Shown: piece after piece, positions 37,601-47,400 of the stretch
How the letters are laid out: each line of letters opens with the position of its first letter
How positions within the stretch are numbered: position 1 is the stretch's first letter
Assembly (NCBI RefSeq): GCF_040760075.1
Contig: NZ_CP142884.1
Span: 2,480,001 to 2,544,000, forward strand
Length of the DNA: 64,000 bases
Source: Sphingobacterium sp. R2
GTDB lineage: Bacteria; Bacteroidota; Bacteroidia; Sphingobacteriales; Sphingobacteriaceae
Direction: 5' to 3'
Program-made: the position numbers and the translations under genes
Notes under the pieces: generated by a model
The model's database searches: none
Told to the model about the DNA's origin: nothing
The model's input: only the letters and a program-made list of their open reading frames with translations

Positions 37601-38681
37601 TAATCTATTCAACCAAAGCGCAGATGGTTTTGGGATCGGACTGTTTTTTGTGAAAAAATTTATTACGCTGCACGAAGGTAAATTGGAATATACTGCAAAT
37701 CCAAAAGCTGGAGCTACTTTTACAATACGATTACCAATTCATCAGGTCAACTCAACGACGATTGATGCAACTGTCGAATTACAACAGGCTTCTTCTAGAC
37801 ATCTTGCTTCTGCGGAAGAAGATAAGCGTGAACATACACCTTCAATCTATTCCAAAAAACGACAACCACTTGACGAGTGGTATGGTGATGGTATGCAGGA
37901 GAAAATATTAATTGTTGATGATAATGAAGATATGCTAAATTATATTGCCGGAATTTTTTCTGACAAATATGAAGTTATTAAAGCAGACAGTGCCGAGATG
38001 GCAATAACTGTGTTGGAAAAAATAGAACCAAGTATCGTCATCAGTGATATCATGATGGGTGGAGACTCTGGAATCGATCTCTGCAAACATATGAAGAACA
38101 ATACAAAGCGGAGCCATGTTCCTATTATTTTGTTAACTGCAAGTTCGTCTTTTGATATTAAATTAAAAGGGATCGAAGTTGGGGCAGATGACTATATTGT
38201 TAAACCTTTTGATAAAGAGTTACTCGTGGCACGAGTGGAAAGTCTGATAGAAAATAAAAATAGATTGCATACCTATTTTTACAGTGAAATCACATTGCAG
38301 TCGAAAGATCATCAGGTTCCGGCCGCCTTTAAAGATTTTCTTCAACGCGCTATCGCGGTAGTTGAAAAGCACTTGTTGAATGAAAATTTTACGGTAAAAA
38401 TGCTTGCCGACGAGTTAGGCATGAGCCACTCCAATATGTATAGAAGAATAAAGTCTATTTCAGGTAAATCTGCCAATGAATTTATCCGTTACATTCGGAT
38501 GCGCCGCGCCGCGCAATTGCTGATTAGCAATAAAACGAATATTAATGAAACCGCTTATCAAGTTGGCTTTAAGGATATCAAACATTTTAGACAGCATTTT
38601 TCCAAAATCTTTGGTTGTTCGCCCTCTGAATACCGAAAGCGGTACAGCCACCTCGGAAATTTGCCCGATAATATAAGTTAA
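34629..38681 (+). CDS. Hybrid two-component system regulator (HTCS-1)
   Basis: A 1,350-residue one-chain sensor and regulator. After the signal peptide (1-21) comes a 14-blade-type sensor made of Reg_prop repeats (FQDKDGFMWFGTSNGLNRYD, WEDKDDRIWIGTLRGGVNIV, LQDAQGNMWISSLDGLSKLD) and the Y_Y_Y domain (FSYAALDFSFSDRIDYAYYL). A membrane span lies at about 768-790; then HisKA with H825 (VHEIRTPLTLIVNP), HATPase (LLQNALKYTDKGG, GFGIGLFFVKKF), a receiver with phospho-acceptor D1140 (VISDIMMGGDSG) and an AraC helix-turn-helix (about 1245-1340). Such regulators bind an oligosaccharide in the periplasm and switch on a nearby PUL. All phosphotransfer residues are intact. It converges on the SusC/SusD operon at 38.8-47.7 kb. 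Confidence 0.95.
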   Translation: MKNVYLILLGLLLPVHVVWCQSAIAYLGTDKGLSNDFVTAIFQDKDGFMWFGTSNGLNRYDGYEFKVFKNEPLSNNTIPDNRVTAIAESASAQLYVATKSGLAVIDANRSVCKQVLVRSQRENKLLNFPIHQIEKDMLGQLFLQGGSKGLFKIEETKDVSIATRIPLPYAGQKDFDYRVSAICKAADAGIWAIIDHLGLAYYDSKKKSFSIVKQGDFQSTTMAVSAIGDVWFANYQKINCYHIKTGVFEQYKYDTYRKAIVNLYFGKDKKLWICTDGAGIQKFNTTTQTFEEYIGFDQKQLTSRSVFAVWEDKDDRIWIGTLRGGVNIVDPVKRRFQSFKLIPNSQRVNTTDFILSFEQADRDHIWIGTDGDGLYKWSISEGHLVNYTYSAPMQSKPSFITSLLQHQNDQLWIGTYDMGIVKLNTKTGDVKHYSCYYPNTPYANNAVWRLFKDSRGTFWASTLASGNVYRLDTITDQFKYLDLPINDVLTFYEDKDATLWMGSWNSLFRLDLRTMKYKSYQIGTPIRFIQQTENGFLWLGTEGGGLLHLNLNTMNYRRYTEKDGLVSNTLLNSLQDAQGNMWISSLDGLSKLDLQKKTFQNFYQSDGLQSNQFNYNAAIKLHDDQLIFGGIRGFNIIRPKDVLFKTRFPALKLTRLSIDNMPYDQSGQERQIPLNEVKRLKIPFDKAVLSFSYAALDFSFSDRIDYAYYLEGWDKDWNYVNKQRTAYYSNLREGTYKLHIRSTNANGEWNPAERIIEIEVLPPWYQSFWAYLGYFLLLAAVLYFYNRYRENKALLLFKVKTAEFERDKEHELLEDKLAFFTHIVHEIRTPLTLIVNPIKDIVVKSKKNMADSDELLSIYNHSKRLLNLADKLLLFRKSDGNLDELSSKVFDIIQVWRDAFESFKQLASARNITYSFETTIEKLIINADNEKLEICFINLLQNALKYTDKGGSVSVKVNRIKSELICDIIDSGQGCPTHLTEEIFKPFKRNFNLFNQSADGFGIGLFFVKKFITLHEGKLEYTANPKAGATFTIRLPIHQVNSTTIDATVELQQASSRHLASAEEDKREHTPSIYSKKRQPLDEWYGDGMQEKILIVDDNEDMLNYIAGIFSDKYEVIKADSAEMAITVLEKIEPSIVISDIMMGGDSGIDLCKHMKNNTKRSHVPIILLTASSSFDIKLKGIEVGADDYIVKPFDKELLVARVESLIENKNRLHTYFYSEITLQSKDHQVPAAFKDFLQRAIAVVEKHLLNENFTVKMLADELGMSHSNMYRRIKSISGKSANEFIRYIRMRRAAQLLISNKTNINETAYQVGFKDIKHFRQHFSKIFGCSPSEYRKRYSHLGNLPDNIS

Positions 38682-38704
38682 ACGTGACGGATTAGCTAAA
38701 AAAT

Positions 38705-38758
38705 AAAAGAGCAGAAAAACAGTAACTCTCATGAGATATCCTGTGTCTCTGCTCTTTT
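38705..38758. terminator. Bidirectional terminator between HTCS-1 and the PUL operon
   Basis: AAAAGAGCAGA (38705-38715) pairs with TCTGCTCTTTT (38748-38758), with T-rich tails on both strands, between convergent genes. Confidence 0.85.
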
Positions 38759-38777
38759 TTGTACAGCTAGCTTGCTA

Positions 38778-40001
38778 TTAATAAGGCCCACTGTGACTGG
38801 TCATACCGTCTTTACGCATAGCTTCTATAATCAGACAGTTGTAGACGTAGTCCCAACTGGAACTGACTTCCGAATTTTGATTTAAACCATAAGGCCACCA
38901 ATGCATGCTATCACCACTTAGAACGGCTGATTCATCTAAAGTAATCATTTTTAGCGTTTTGTTGGCGTTTGCCAAACTATATTTACCATTTATAATCGCC
39001 TGCGACCACCAGCTTGTCGTTCCAGTCCCCAAGGTATGATTCATCTCATGCAACATGGTACGGATATTTTGGTATCCTTCACCCGAACCAAATCGCATCC
39101 AACCCTCATTGTTAGCGTCGGCTGTCGGTACGCCTGGATCGTAGTTGAGATAAATATGTTTCGTAGCAGAAGTATAATTATTGACATACCACACTGCACT
39201 GTCGAGCGCAACTTGCAATCGTTGATAAGCAGCAAGTTGTTGCGCCGTAGGATTATCGGCTTTATTAAACGTATAGGTTACCTTACCCTTAGCAATTGTA
39301 TGGAATGCGATATCGGGACCGTAGCTCACACCGGTTTCGTTGATTGCATAAGCGCGTAAATGATAGTTTGTGCTTGGATTAAGGTTGAGTATACCTATTC
39401 TAAATTTTCCAGTACCTTTTGAACCGTTCGTCACTTTGTGATCGTTTAAAGTCGGTTTTTCCTGTAGGCTCCAACATATCCCTCTTTCCGTAATAGCACC
39501 ACCGCCGCTACTGATAATATTCACGTCATAATATGCGATTGATGATCCGACAATAAAGATCGGATTAGTGCCAAAGGTAACCGATTGTATATCGGCCGTG
39601 GTCAATACCTGTTGTTCGCCATAAGCAATTCCGCCCTTATTTTTGGCGTAAGGTCTAATGTAGTATGTTTGCGAGGGGTCAAGGGTTGTTAGTGCCACAC
39701 TAAATTCACCAGAACCTTTACTGGAAGTTGCTTCCATCGGATTATTGTCGATGGTCGGATTCGGCTCTTTATTCCAGCAGATGCCACGACTGGTAACAAG
39801 TGCACCACCTTTGCTTAGCACCTTTCCTGTAATCATTGCACCTGTAGTCGTGATATTGGAAAAGGATAATTTACCAAGCTCAGCAAGTGCGATATCGTCT
39901 GTTTTTTCTGTAGGCGTCACTATACTGCTTTCGGGAGTAGCCTTTTTACAGCCTGCTAAAGTGCAGGCTGTAAAAAAGACATAAAAAACTAATCTATTCA
40001 T
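38778..40001 (-). CDS. Lipoprotein with two fibronectin-III-like repeats and an HEMNH metallopeptidase-like domain
   Basis: A 407-residue surface lipoprotein (lipobox LAGC, Cys at about 18). Two tandem modules follow (about 42-135 and 140-235), each with GxITxRGICW...P and YYIRPYAKN or YHLRAYAIN, typical of Bacteroidota Ig/FN3-like repeats. The C-terminal domain has HEMNHTLGTGTTSWW (H318, E319, H322), an HExxH zinc site with the Gly of the metzincin turn, and GDSMHWWPYGLNQNSEVSS, a motif shared with secreted lectin-associated proteins of uncharacterised metallopeptidase type. A third zinc ligand is not obvious. Last gene in the SusC operon, 9 bases after the preceding gene. It may bind or cleave a glycoprotein part of the PUL substrate. 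Confidence 0.75.
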   Translation of the reverse strand: MNRLVFYVFFTACTLAGCKKATPESSIVTPTEKTDDIALAELGKLSFSNITTTGAMITGKVLSKGGALVTSRGICWNKEPNPTIDNNPMEATSSKGSGEFSVALTTLDPSQTYYIRPYAKNKGGIAYGEQQVLTTADIQSVTFGTNPIFIVGSSIAYYDVNIISSGGGAITERGICWSLQEKPTLNDHKVTNGSKGTGKFRIGILNLNPSTNYHLRAYAINETGVSYGPDIAFHTIAKGKVTYTFNKADNPTAQQLAAYQRLQVALDSAVWYVNNYTSATKHIYLNYDPGVPTADANNEGWMRFGSGEGYQNIRTMLHEMNHTLGTGTTSWWSQAIINGKYSLANANKTLKMITLDESAVLSGDSMHWWPYGLNQNSEVSSSWDYVYNCLIIEAMRKDGMTSHSGPY

Positions 40002-40010
40002 CTATTTTGG

Positions 40011-41246
40011 TTATAATTTTTCAAAGATCATATTGCCAGAGACTTTAAAATAAGAGCCGTCTGATGCGGTTCCATTCATGTTTCCGAGAAAACCTAAGGT
40101 TACAGGTCCCGCTTCTGTTACGCTAAATTCGAATATTGCACTGCTTCCAGATAGGGTTTGAAAGCCCAAGGCTGTATTCAAGGCGGATTGATCGGGCAAG
40201 GCATTGCCTTTTGCGGCGATGAGGTGAACGACACCGGCGCTGCCTTTGTCAATCTTTGAGATTGTAAAACGATATTTTCCGGGCTGTAGGTTGGTCGTTT
40301 GATAAATTTTACCATTTACAATTGGCGCTAAGTTGGGTGAGGGTGAGGCCCATTGCCACCAACCTGCTTCCAAAGATAAACAGGCTTTTTTATCCCGAAT
40401 CTCAATTCCGCCATAATATTTTCCATCTGCTGTCTTGAAGTTCTTTGCCGCATCATTGACAAGCCACACCGCCGGAGTGCCCCAGCGATCACCGCCCATG
40501 GCAGAAGTCTCGAAAGGAAAGTTCATATTTTTTAGATAAACCTCCTTGGGCGATATATTGGCGGAATAGTTCGTGTAGAATGTATCTAAACTTAAGGAAT
40601 CCGGGACAAATAATGTACGGTAGCGTAGTGGTTTGCCAGGGAGAAAATCCGATAGAATACTTTTACCTAACTTGATAGAGTCTCTCTGAACAACCAATTT
40701 CCCTGACGTATTGGTATACTCCACTTCGGTAAACTGAGCACCACTTGTCAGATCGATTCCCCCCCAATTGACGGTGGTTTTTTGATCGCCCGCAAAGTAG
40801 TCAACAGCATACATTGGTCTGTTGATAAGTCCCGAGCTGAATCGTTCGCCATAAGATACGCCAGTTTTAAAAACGCTTAGCGATTTATTGCCTTGGGCAT
40901 CGTAGGTGATAAGTTCAAAATTATGTACTCCTTCACTTATTTTCAGTGAAATTTTTAAGGTGTCTACACCAGCCGTACGATTGATTTTTAACTCAGTCGA
41001 ATCTTGCCGATTATCCCAGTATATTTTGAGACGTTCCACCTTGGGGTCGGCCATAAATAATCCAGTAATATAGACGCGCTCTTTACCCGAGAACACCTTT
41101 ACGGAATCAATTTTTCCGGTGTAGGAAATTTCACCGCCTTCGAGGTACTTTTTATAATCATCACTCTTTGAACAGCAAAGGAAAGAAAGCATGGCCATGC
41201 TAAGCAAGGACATGATAAAGAATGTTTTAATATGTGCTACTTTCAT
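40011..41246 (-). CDS. PUL surface lipoprotein, DUF4998/DUF5013-like
   Basis: A 411-residue lipoprotein with lipobox FLCC (Cys about 26) followed by SKSDDYKKYLEGGEISYTGK, the start typical of DUF4998. Residues about 30-235 hold two Ig-like strands sets (VYITGLFMADPKVERLKIYW, YDAQGNKSLSVFKTGVSYGE). The C-terminal part (about 240-411) is a jelly-roll-like DUF5013 domain: DRWGTPAVWLVNDAAKNFKT, CLSLEAGWWQWASPSPNLAP, YQTTNLQPGKYRFTISKIDK. Such proteins are SGBP-type cell-surface glycan binders coded after SusD. The aromatic GWWQW is a likely sugar platform. It is the fourth of five operon genes, 30 bases after its neighbour. Confidence 0.82.
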   Translation of the reverse strand: MKVAHIKTFFIMSLLSMAMLSFLCCSKSDDYKKYLEGGEISYTGKIDSVKVFSGKERVYITGLFMADPKVERLKIYWDNRQDSTELKINRTAGVDTLKISLKISEGVHNFELITYDAQGNKSLSVFKTGVSYGERFSSGLINRPMYAVDYFAGDQKTTVNWGGIDLTSGAQFTEVEYTNTSGKLVVQRDSIKLGKSILSDFLPGKPLRYRTLFVPDSLSLDTFYTNYSANISPKEVYLKNMNFPFETSAMGGDRWGTPAVWLVNDAAKNFKTADGKYYGGIEIRDKKACLSLEAGWWQWASPSPNLAPIVNGKIYQTTNLQPGKYRFTISKIDKGSAGVVHLIAAKGNALPDQSALNTALGFQTLSGSSAIFEFSVTEAGPVTLGFLGNMNGTASDGSYFKVSGNMIFEKL

Positions 41247-41276
41247 AATAGTCTAATTGATAATAAACAAGTTGTA

Positions 41277-42473
41277 CTAACGTGGATCGCCATAAACCTG
41301 TAATTCGGCGATGGACATAAAGGACGATCCCTGCCAATTTTTAATGGTTTTGATGCGTAGATAGCGGACCTTCGGTGCACTGACATCAAAATCAAAGCTT
41401 AAACCCGAATTGGCGAGTTGATAATCTTCATCCGTTTGTTGTCCCATGGGTAATCCAGAGGGCTTTTTGCTTTCGAATGTACCCAAGCGGGTCCAGTTGT
41501 TCCAGCTGCCGTCTGAAGGCGGGTTGTCCGAACCCCATATTTCAAAAAATCGCACGTTCCCGCCATAATAATACATACGGCCACTGTTGGTATATTCAGG
41601 ATAGTCCCAGATCACAATCCGGCTCATTTTGGCCAACTTACCGGTATCAAATGTGACCCATTGTGGACCATTGACAGTGACGTCAGTCAACGATATGTTG
41701 GGCCAGTTAATAATGTCCCCATCCCACATTTTAGAAAGTCCCGTGGAAGAATATTGTTGTTTAGAATCCGTTGGTAATGTAACTGCGGTATACCTCGATT
41801 TTGGAAGGGCCTGTTCAAACAGGGGTGTCAAGGTGGTGACCAGGGTATCAGTAAAATTCATGTACTTGTCTCTCACGGTAATCGCAAACTGTTTGGGATT
41901 TGGTGCAAACCCACGGATGGTACGTGAAATCTGTTTAGCGGAAGTATAGATGTTGTCTACAGAAGGTACCCATTCACCCAACGAATCGACCATCACCATT
42001 ACGGTGAGATTTTTCTCGGTCTCGTTTTCGGCAGTGATCCGAATGCCACCAAAAGCTGGAATGGCCTCCAGACTTCGGAAAGTATTCCAGATGGGGTTTT
42101 CTAAAGGGGTTACAGAGACTTCGATCGGCTCCGAACTGACTTCACTTCTATTTACGGCATAGAGTTTAATTGCATGCGGATTAGTATCTGCAAAACCTTC
42201 CACCAACAGTGAGTTGTTGTAGTAGGAGGATTTTACCTCCATTTCTTTGCCCGATTTTAATTGGTATACAGCTTTGACATATAATAAATCCTGATCCTTT
42301 GGTAAGGTATAGGTAATCCGTGCGGCCCCAGCCAAGTTTTCTACCTTTACGTTACTCACTTGACCTGGTGCAGCGCTGTTTACGACTGGTGCAACCTGAA
42401 TTTCTTCTTTACAGTTTTGGAATAAGATGCAGAAGAAAAATATAGCCTGCATTAGTTTTCTGTTTATATTCAT
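41277..42473 (-). CDS. PUL surface lipoprotein, DUF4959/DUF5126/DUF5000-like
   Basis: A 398-residue lipoprotein (lipobox FQNC, Cys about 21). The three-domain order typical of these SusD-following proteins can be read: an N-terminal Ig-like domain (APGQVSNVKVENLAGAARIT, about 35-130), a middle domain (FGGIRITAENETEKNLTVMV, about 135-225) and a C-terminal discoidin/F5_F8-like domain (about 235-398: WVTFDTGKLAKMSRIVIWDY, VRFFEIWGSDNPPSDGSWNN, VRYLRIKTIKNWQGSSFMSI with AELQVYGD). The last domain is a probable carbohydrate-binding module. It lies 34 bases after the SusD gene and is an SGBP candidate of the PUL. Confidence 0.85.
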   Translation of the reverse strand: MNINRKLMQAIFFFCILFQNCKEEIQVAPVVNSAAPGQVSNVKVENLAGAARITYTLPKDQDLLYVKAVYQLKSGKEMEVKSSYYNNSLLVEGFADTNPHAIKLYAVNRSEVSSEPIEVSVTPLENPIWNTFRSLEAIPAFGGIRITAENETEKNLTVMVMVDSLGEWVPSVDNIYTSAKQISRTIRGFAPNPKQFAITVRDKYMNFTDTLVTTLTPLFEQALPKSRYTAVTLPTDSKQQYSSTGLSKMWDGDIINWPNISLTDVTVNGPQWVTFDTGKLAKMSRIVIWDYPEYTNSGRMYYYGGNVRFFEIWGSDNPPSDGSWNNWTRLGTFESKKPSGLPMGQQTDEDYQLANSGLSFDFDVSAPKVRYLRIKTIKNWQGSSFMSIAELQVYGDPR

Positions 42474-42507
42474 TTCGTTGTGACTTTAAGGATAAAATTG
42501 AAAAGGG

Positions 42508-44436
42508 CTACCAACCAAGACTTTGTGTCAATGAAGGATTTACGGTTAATTCGCCTTGAGCAATTGGCCAGAAATAATCTCTAGGCGCTACAAATGTCTG
42601 CTGAAATAAGGTTCTTATCTGGTAGTAATCTGCGCTGACCTCTTGGTTTACACTCCATCCGGTAATGTTTTGATTGAAATATTTGACGGCCAATTTCCAG
42701 CGTCTTAAGTCCCAATAACGTTTTCCTTCAAAGGCCAATTCGATCATGCGCTCCCGTTGGATAATTTCGCGGAGCCCCTCTTTGGTTGTAGGCTTGTCAG
42801 GGTTTGAAGAAAATTGACTCCAAGAAGATAATACACCCGGGATTCCTGCACGTTCACGAATGCGGTCTAAATACGCGTAAACATCAGCTGAAGGACCGTT
42901 GGCTTCATTCAACGCCTCAGCATACATCAGATAAATATCGCTTAGGCGCATATCTGGCCAAGGGTAGGATTTATAACTGACACCATTGCTACTGAAAGCT
43001 TGCTCCCAGTTGACTAATTTTTTAAGAAAATATCCAGTTTCATTGATCCATCCATGATTATTTGCGCCGGCAGGCTGATTTAACTTTGCCTGCACATAAT
43101 AGGTATCTTCATCTGAGAGGCTTTTAGTATCAAACTTAAACCAGATACCCCCGTCAAAACCCAGGTCAGCATAAAAGCGTGGTTCGCGGTCGAAGTTTAA
43201 ACGTGCCGTGGTATATCCTTCTTTGATATAGTAGCGATCTGCAGCGGTGGCCACACGTAAGGTCGACTTATCGTTAAAGTCTAATGTTTTATCTTCGTTG
43301 ATGGGTACACCATTTTTTGTATAAAACATTTCTGCAATTTTCAACGGCGCGCTTAGGTGCTGCCTTGCTGTACCGACCACTGCCTCTGGAGTTAACAGGG
43401 GCATCGCATCTCGCTGTATATTCCATGCCTGATAATTCGGGTTTGCCCAAATGTGTTCAGCAGACCAGCGCTCATTGAACGCTAAATTAATACCTAGCAC
43501 CTTTGCTGTTGCATCGCTCATCTTAAACTGCCCATATTCAGCCTTATTGAAAGGGAAGAAACGGATTCCCGCCGCATCGGCAGATTCAATTGCAGCTTTA
43601 GCGGCTTCAGCAGCCCTGGTCCATTTTGAGGCATCGTAGGAAGGATTGAAAAGCTGTTCACCTTTGCTATTGCGCATGGACTGATAATCTGTATTTCCAT
43701 TGAATAAAGGGCTCGCCGCAGTGAGCAATACTTCAGCTTTTACAGCCTGGATGATGGGTTTTGTCACACGGCCTAATTCTGCTGCTTTGTTCGGAATAAT
43801 TAAGGGAACAGCTTTTTGCGCTGCGGAATCTAACAAAGTAACGATATAATTGACAACCTCATCCACAGGACGTTGTTCTACGCGTACAGCTGACTGGTTT
43901 GCATCAAGTGATATATTATTTTCAACCACAGGAATTGGGCCATATTGGCGCAATAATAAATAATGGTAATACGCTTTTAGAAACAATACCTCTCCAATCC
44001 ATCGCGAACGATCATCAACGGAGAGATCAGGTACTTTAGATAGATCAGAAACATTTTCCAAAAAGATATTACAATCTCGGATAGCGATCCATAAGCCACC
44101 TCTCCAAGAGTCTACTAGCGGTTGATTCACATTTTGTCCGCCGCGGGCGATTCGCCAGTTGTTAGCCGGATAGATTTCACGTTGGGCGACAGGTAGCCAG
44201 ACTTCGTCGCCAGCGAGAAATCCTATGTTGCTTTGAGCATCCGAATTATTTGGTAACCATCTATAACAAGTGAAGAGAAATTTCTCAGCTTCATTTCGCA
44301 GGGAAAAGGCGTTGTCAATTGTCGCCACATTATCCGGAACGACGTCGATATAATCTTTGCAGGCAGAAACACCAAAAGCACTAAACAAGAGGCATGCGAT
44401 ATAGGTGGCTGTCTTTTTCATATTTTTATTTTTCAT
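42508..44436 (-). CDS. SusD/RagB-family outer-membrane lipoprotein
   Basis: A 642-residue SusD homologue. Signal and lipobox FGVSAC (Cys about 26), then KDYIDVVPDNVATIDNAFSL, the canonical SusD start. TPR-like helices follow (WIGEVLFLKAYYHYLLLRQY, GPIPVVENNI), a long mid-region insert, and the C-terminal block WPDMRLSDIYLMYAEALNEA with YLDRIRERAGIPGV and RERMIELAFEGKRYWDLRRW, diagnostic of the family. It binds glycan above the SusC barrel at the cell surface. The ATG at 44436 is preferred to 44481, which overlaps the SusC gene. Twenty-two bases separate it from SusC. Confidence 0.94.
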   Translation of the reverse strand: MKNKNMKKTATYIACLLFSAFGVSACKDYIDVVPDNVATIDNAFSLRNEAEKFLFTCYRWLPNNSDAQSNIGFLAGDEVWLPVAQREIYPANNWRIARGGQNVNQPLVDSWRGGLWIAIRDCNIFLENVSDLSKVPDLSVDDRSRWIGEVLFLKAYYHYLLLRQYGPIPVVENNISLDANQSAVRVEQRPVDEVVNYIVTLLDSAAQKAVPLIIPNKAAELGRVTKPIIQAVKAEVLLTAASPLFNGNTDYQSMRNSKGEQLFNPSYDASKWTRAAEAAKAAIESADAAGIRFFPFNKAEYGQFKMSDATAKVLGINLAFNERWSAEHIWANPNYQAWNIQRDAMPLLTPEAVVGTARQHLSAPLKIAEMFYTKNGVPINEDKTLDFNDKSTLRVATAADRYYIKEGYTTARLNFDREPRFYADLGFDGGIWFKFDTKSLSDEDTYYVQAKLNQPAGANNHGWINETGYFLKKLVNWEQAFSSNGVSYKSYPWPDMRLSDIYLMYAEALNEANGPSADVYAYLDRIRERAGIPGVLSSWSQFSSNPDKPTTKEGLREIIQRERMIELAFEGKRYWDLRRWKLAVKYFNQNITGWSVNQEVSADYYQIRTLFQQTFVAPRDYFWPIAQGELTVNPSLTQSLGW

Positions 44437-44458
44437 TATTTCTCGGTTGTAGTTAACA

Positions 44459-47400
44459 TTAAAAGCCCAGTTGTAAACCAATGTTGTAAACGGACTGAAT
44501 CGGATAGCCTATTCCTTTTCCTCCCATTTCGACATCCCACATCTTAAAGGAGCTTAAGGCAAATAAATTCATTCCATTGGCATAAACCCGTAGGTTTTTT
44601 GCTCTGATACGTTTCATCAAACTTTCTTTGAAAGTATAGCCGACTTCAACCGTTTTCAATCTCAAGAAAGCTCCACTGCGCATCCACCAGGTACTTCTCT
44701 GATTATTATTTGCAATAATGTTTTCACTTAGGCGAGGCCAAAAGGCATAAAGATTACGATTTTCCTCACTCCAATAGCTATCAGCAATGACCTGTAAAAG
44801 CCCATTTTGTGAACCACCATTTAAATAGAAAGGAGAGATATTCTCAGAATTTATGAAAAAAGAGGAGCGTGCAGAACCTTGAAAGTAAAAGCTAAAGTCT
44901 AAGCCTTTCCCACCCACAGTACCACCAAATCCATAGATCATTTCAGGTGTTGTTGGGTAACCAATCGCGACACGATCTAGATCTGTAATCTGTCCATCGC
45001 CATTGACGTCACGGTATTTGATATCGCCGCCAAGATAATCCAACCCTGGTTTTCCGAACTGTACAGGAGAATTCAGTACTTCTTGGTCATCCACAAATAG
45101 TCTTTCAGCGATGTAACCAAACTCTTGGGACGCTGAAGTTCCTACCGTATAGCGGCTAGCCTCTTTGTAAGCAGGTTCATCCACGATCAATTTTTTGCTC
45201 ACGGCGTAGGTCATCGTTCCCCGGCCCTGAATATACCAGCTGTCGCCGAAATTCTTGTTATAATTTAGCGTAAGATCTACCCCTTTACTTTCTGCTTTAT
45301 TGGTATTGGCAACAATAGGAGCACGAAGTCCCATGGTACTTGGTATATAAGATCGACCGGTGAGAATGTTGCTACGTATTTGTTTGTACACATCTACATT
45401 TAATTCGAAATCTTTAAAGAGGCCTAGTTCAAGTCCTAAGTTTGTCTGCCGCGATCGTTCCCAAGTGATATCCTGATTGGCATAACGACGAATGGCAATG
45501 GTCGGTCTGTTATAGCCCGAAAGCTCACCAAATCCGATCGGAAAATCGTTCATATTTACATCAGATAAATAGAAAAAGCGATCTTGCGAACGGCCTATCT
45601 GGTCGTTACCGGCAAAACCATGCGTCGCTCGAATTTTTAGTTTTGAGATGACGTCTTTGACAGGTTCAAAAAATGCTTCGTTAGATATATTGTAACTAAG
45701 CCCAAAGGAAGGAAAAAAACCTAAGCGACGATTTTTGGCAAAGCGTTCTGAACCATTGTAACCAAAGTTGAATTCGGCAATATAACGATCATCGAAATTG
45801 TAAGAAAAGCGACCAGAAAGACCGATATTGCGTGAAGGTAGAGACAATTGCAAATTCCCGGCATTCCCACTCAATGAATTCTGAACTAATCCGATGACTG
45901 TGGCCCCTACATTATGCTTCCCAAAAGCATGATTATAGCTCGCAATTGCATGTGCGTAAAACATCGAGTTGACTTCTTTTGCAGATTCCGAATAATCGAG
46001 GTATTCGGTACCGACCGTACCGATCGATCCCAGTGACCCATCGTTCATGACGCGCAGGCTTAAATCGCCATAGGCATCAGCTGATGCGGTGTAATAGAAA
46101 GGGTTATATTTGCGATTTACTTCAAAATAGGCATAGCGTTTTAGGTAAGTCATGGCTGTAAGGCTCAAACCTGGAATCAATGCATTCAGATTTTGATTAA
46201 TTTGAATCTGTGGCATGATCGTAGACGTATTAAATTCTTGATAACCACGGACCATTTCAGCATACGGATTCACAAATAAACCACCATTTCTATTGAGTGC
46301 ATTACCAAACAAAGGATGATTCATGTAAGGCATATACGAAGACGGATAGATCGCCGGGAACATGACCGGATTCGACCAGATGGCGCGTCTGAAGGTCGCA
46401 GCTCCACCATTGATGCGGCTTCCATTTTCGTCTGTGCTGCCGATTGGTCCATTGTAATCGTCAAACTGGGCATATACACGTACTATACCCGTCGTTGTAG
46501 GGGTAAAGTTGATATCAACATTTGAACGGACGGAGTAATTTTTTAACTTGATATTGTTATTGAAATTGTTGATTCCGTTCATCTTTAAAATACCGTTATC
46601 GATATTATAGGTGCCCGACAGATAGTATTTGGCTTTTGCTCCACCGCCGCTGATATTTAAGTTGTTGCGTTGGTTTAAGGTGTAGTCTTTTATGAGTTGG
46701 TCAATCCAATTGTTATTTGGATACAGTAGCGGATTGTCTCCGGCTCGTGTATGATCAATTTTGTTCTGCCAATAGGGAAGTCCCTGTCCGCTGGCGGCAT
46801 CAGCCGGACGAGTTAGATAAGCCTCGTTGGCCATTTCCATATAGCGGATGTTATCCGCAAATTTAAAATTGCGCGTATTCGTAGAAATATTACTTTCGGT
46901 GCGGAATTCAAATTTTGTAGCCCCTTCTTTACCCAGTTTTGTGGTGATCAGAACGACGCCGTTTGCACCCCGGGCACCATACATGGCGGCCGCATTGGCA
47001 TCGCGAAGCACAGAAAAGCTCGCAATATCATCGGGCTGTAAGCGGGCCATATCGGTCGGTGAAGATTCGATGTTATCGATGAGAATCAATGGGTCTTGTT
47101 TTCCGGTACCAAAACTTCCAAGTCCCCGAATAAAGAAATTCGCATTATCAGATCCAGGCTCACCGCTGCGTTGAAAGGCAATCATACCAGCAACCCTTCC
47201 CGCAAGCATCGTTGTCAGGTTGCTTGTTGGTCCTTTTAATTCCTTTGGGTTAATGGTGGTTACGGAGCCGACAACAGAAGCTCTTTTTTCACGTTGTCCA
47301 AAACCCGTAACAACAACATCATCAATAACATTTTCATTTAGTTTGATTTGAGCATCTAAGGTGATGGTGTTATTGGCATCTATTTTTTTTCCGATCAAGG

